Source of the DNA: Euclidia mi
Lineage: Eukaryota > Arthropoda > Insecta > Lepidoptera > Erebidae
NCBI GenBank assembly: GCA_944739405.2
Contig: OX123190.2
Location: forward strand, 22,232,807-22,296,806
Length of the DNA stretch: 64,000 bases
Direction of reading: 5' to 3'
Both the position numbers and the translations under genes were made by a program. Of this stretch, positions 62,633 through 64,000 are shown piece by piece; the stretch's first letter is position 1, and every line of letters begins with the position of its first letter. Below the pieces are notes generated by a model that ran no database searches, was not told the origin of the DNA, and saw only the letters and a program-made list of their open reading frames with translations.

Positions 62633-63016
62633 TTAAAGATCTAGCCAAAGACAGCAAAAAGTTGCCAGTAAGCGGGAGGCTCGTAGCTCACAGAATCGTT
62701 TTGTTGTTGTTGATTCTGTGGCATTTTCAAGCAACGACTCATCACTACTGCTTATATTCCTAAGGTCAAGGTTTATTTCAGAGGTCATCTCTATTACGTC
62801 AGAACACTCCTGTTCGATAGTAGCTCTGTGGTTTTTGTCTCCAGACTGCTCAGATTCGGGATCGTGGCCACTTTCTGAGAGGAAGTCAGGATCGCCTATA
62901 TCGTCGTCAAAATAACTGAACTCGCCATGACTCTCTCTTCCCAAGTCGTGCAGTATATCACTATGACTAAGAACAATTCTTCTTGTGGCAGAACTCGGCT
63001 GATCATTGTGAGACAT
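62633..63016 (-). pseudogene. Acidic N-terminal fragment of a piggyBac-type transposase
   Basis: 127 codons from ATG 63016. The frame is open further upstream, to 63319 in the terminal repeat, but that part has no protein-like pattern, so I prefer this start. The sequence begins MSHNDQPSSATRRIVLS and is strongly acidic in the middle (FSYFDDDIGDPDFLSESG, then EQECSDVIEMTSEINLDL). That is the style of the disordered N-terminus of piggyBac transposases. It ends where the deletion brings in unrelated residues (FCCLWLDL). Assignment rests mainly on the TTAA ends and the C-terminal relic. Confidence 0.6.
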
Positions 63017-63359
63017 TCTTAAGTAAAAACATATTTCGTTAGTATCGCTATGACTTTTGCCAGACTCAATGAAGACGTGACCGCTAACTGTGAGGTGACG
63101 AACAACAGACACATGGATAAAATACACATTAGCACTGACCTGACGTCTGTGAGACGCTAAAACTCCACAACAGCAATATGGGTGTAAATGCGCGGGCGCA
63201 CCTGCCACTGAGCGAAAGGTTGATGTAAACGAGGGTACTGAGGCGCAGCGAGGCAAGTACCAAAACCGCGGGGAAAAATAGCGTAGTAACGAATCGAGGT
63301 GTCTATAAGACGGGTACATCCACCAGTTAAATGTTAAGGTGGCCCGACAGCTGATAGAA

Positions 63360-63715
63360 TAAATCGCAGTATCTCAAGACAAACGTTTTTGATCAGTGCG
63401 TGTTGCCAGCGTTGACCTATGGAGCTGAGCGATGGGGAGAGCTATGCTCGGAGTTACCCTGCAAGATCGAATCAGAAATCAGGAGATCCGCCGGCAATCC
63501 AAAGCCGCTGACATAGCTCCTCAAATAGCCAGGCTGAAATGATGGCTATTGGGAGCGGGAGGGTTCTAGAGTGGCGGCCACGGATCGGACGTTGCAGCAT
63601 GGTAGGCTTCCCGCAAGGTGGTGGTTATAATAGCGGGAAGCGGTTGGAGTTCATTCTGTGTGGAGAACCTTGGGGAAGGCCTATGTCCTGCAGTGGACAT
63701 CTCTAGGCTAAGATG
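63360..63715 (+). pseudogene. RTE-clade ORF 3' end, decayed
   Basis: Shifting frames read FDQCVLPALTYGAERWGE, MLGVTLQDRIRNQEIRRQSK, then a broken AADIAPQIARLKW, VLEWRPRIGR-like ESSGWRPRIGRCSM and a C-terminal LGEGLCPAVD / GKAYVLQWTSLG. The order YGAE, MLGV, IRRQSK, IARLKW, QWTS is that of RTE proteins. Inactive. Confidence 0.8.
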
Positions 63716-63716
63716 A

Positions 63717-63860
63717 ATGGGGAACTCTCAGTTATTCAGGTTTCATCACGTTGTTTTTCAACACTGTTCGAAACATCAATAGTGAGTGCCCTGCACTAGA
63801 ACCCGAGTAGTCTGCGTAGTATTATTTATTATATATCTTCACTATGCTATCCGGGCGGAC
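63717..63860 (-). repeat. Degraded family-C-like SINE
   Basis: GGAACTCTCAGTTATTCAGG followed by TTTCATCACGTTGTTTTTCA corresponds to the ...CAGACATGCAGGTTTCCTCACG... block of the copy at 36705-37025. Confidence 0.5.
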
Positions 63861-64000
63861 CGTAACATATAATATTTGGATATAATTATAATATACCCTT
63901 CAATTTGGTCTTAGACTTTCACAAACATGTTATGGAGAAAGTCTAAATTTGTTTTGAAAACATATTTGATCAAACTTTACTTACATCCATTAAGCCCAAA

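Larger units (their letters stand above)
61943..63333 (-). mobile_element. piggyBac deletion derivative (1391 bp) with TTAA ends
   Basis: TTAA at 61939-61942 and 63334-63337. Left terminus CCTTTAACTGGTG; right terminus, reverse-complemented, CATTTAACTGGTGG. The minus strand carries the acidic N-terminal part of a transposase-like ORF near one end and a cysteine-rich C-terminal relic near the other. The catalytic middle is deleted, the usual form of a non-autonomous piggyBac element. Confidence 0.82.

Noticed and set aside
63911..63948. Short inverted repeat TTAGACTTTC/GAAAGTCTAA
   Set aside because: Ten-bp arms with a long loop are not unusual in sequence of this composition.

Overview
The window looks like a repeat-rich, AT-rich segment of an insect genome, most likely a moth or butterfly. 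It has no operons, no convincing complete host gene and no prokaryotic signals. It is a layered deposit of transposable elements: two BEL/Pao LTR retrotransposons, a cluster of Penelope-like retroelements (reverse transcriptase plus GIY-YIG endonuclease), jockey/CR1-like and RTE-like non-LTR remnants, two piggyBac-type DNA transposon derivatives, one solo LTR, several MITEs with clear inverted termini, and several families of tRNA-headed SINEs. The SINE bodies ending in a GCCTACCCCTTCGGGG motif and the (TGATGA)n-tailed repeats are the main reason for suggesting Lepidoptera.

Layout. From 1 to 17.5 kb there are SINEs, MITEs and non-LTR 3' ends in otherwise featureless AT-rich DNA. From 17.5 to 26.5 kb there is a 258-bp MITE with perfect 45-bp inverted ends, then a minus-strand non-LTR element cut in two by a complete, apparently intact BEL element (19963-26382, 368-bp LTRs, 5-bp target duplication ATTAA). 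From 26.5 to 39.8 kb there are more SINEs and a piggyBac-like relic (31907-33352). At 39.9-46.5 kb a second BEL element (602-bp LTRs, duplication ATTAC) sits inside a TIR element; it has two in-frame stops and has lost its reverse transcriptase core, yet its LTRs are nearly identical. At 46.6-54.5 kb a Penelope-like complex (tandem copies on the minus strand joined to an inverted plus-strand arm) lies inside one SINE between single copies of a 12-bp target duplication. From 54.5 to 64 kb there are SINEs, an RTE pseudogene, a solo LTR (61330-61811), a piggyBac deletion derivative with TTAA ends (61943-63333) and a degraded RTE 3' end.

The intact parts can be read mechanistically. BEL1 encodes Gag, protease, RT, RNase H and integrase in one frame. 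BEL2 looks like a defective copy that was moved in trans. The Penelope copies carry, at each unit boundary, a fold resembling a hammerhead ribozyme core with a paired C3/G8 swap. The one assembly gap (51676-51875) is flanked by the same 161 bp on both sides, so it is probably an unmerged overlap. Host coding content is limited to three short, unrecognised open segments listed at low confidence.
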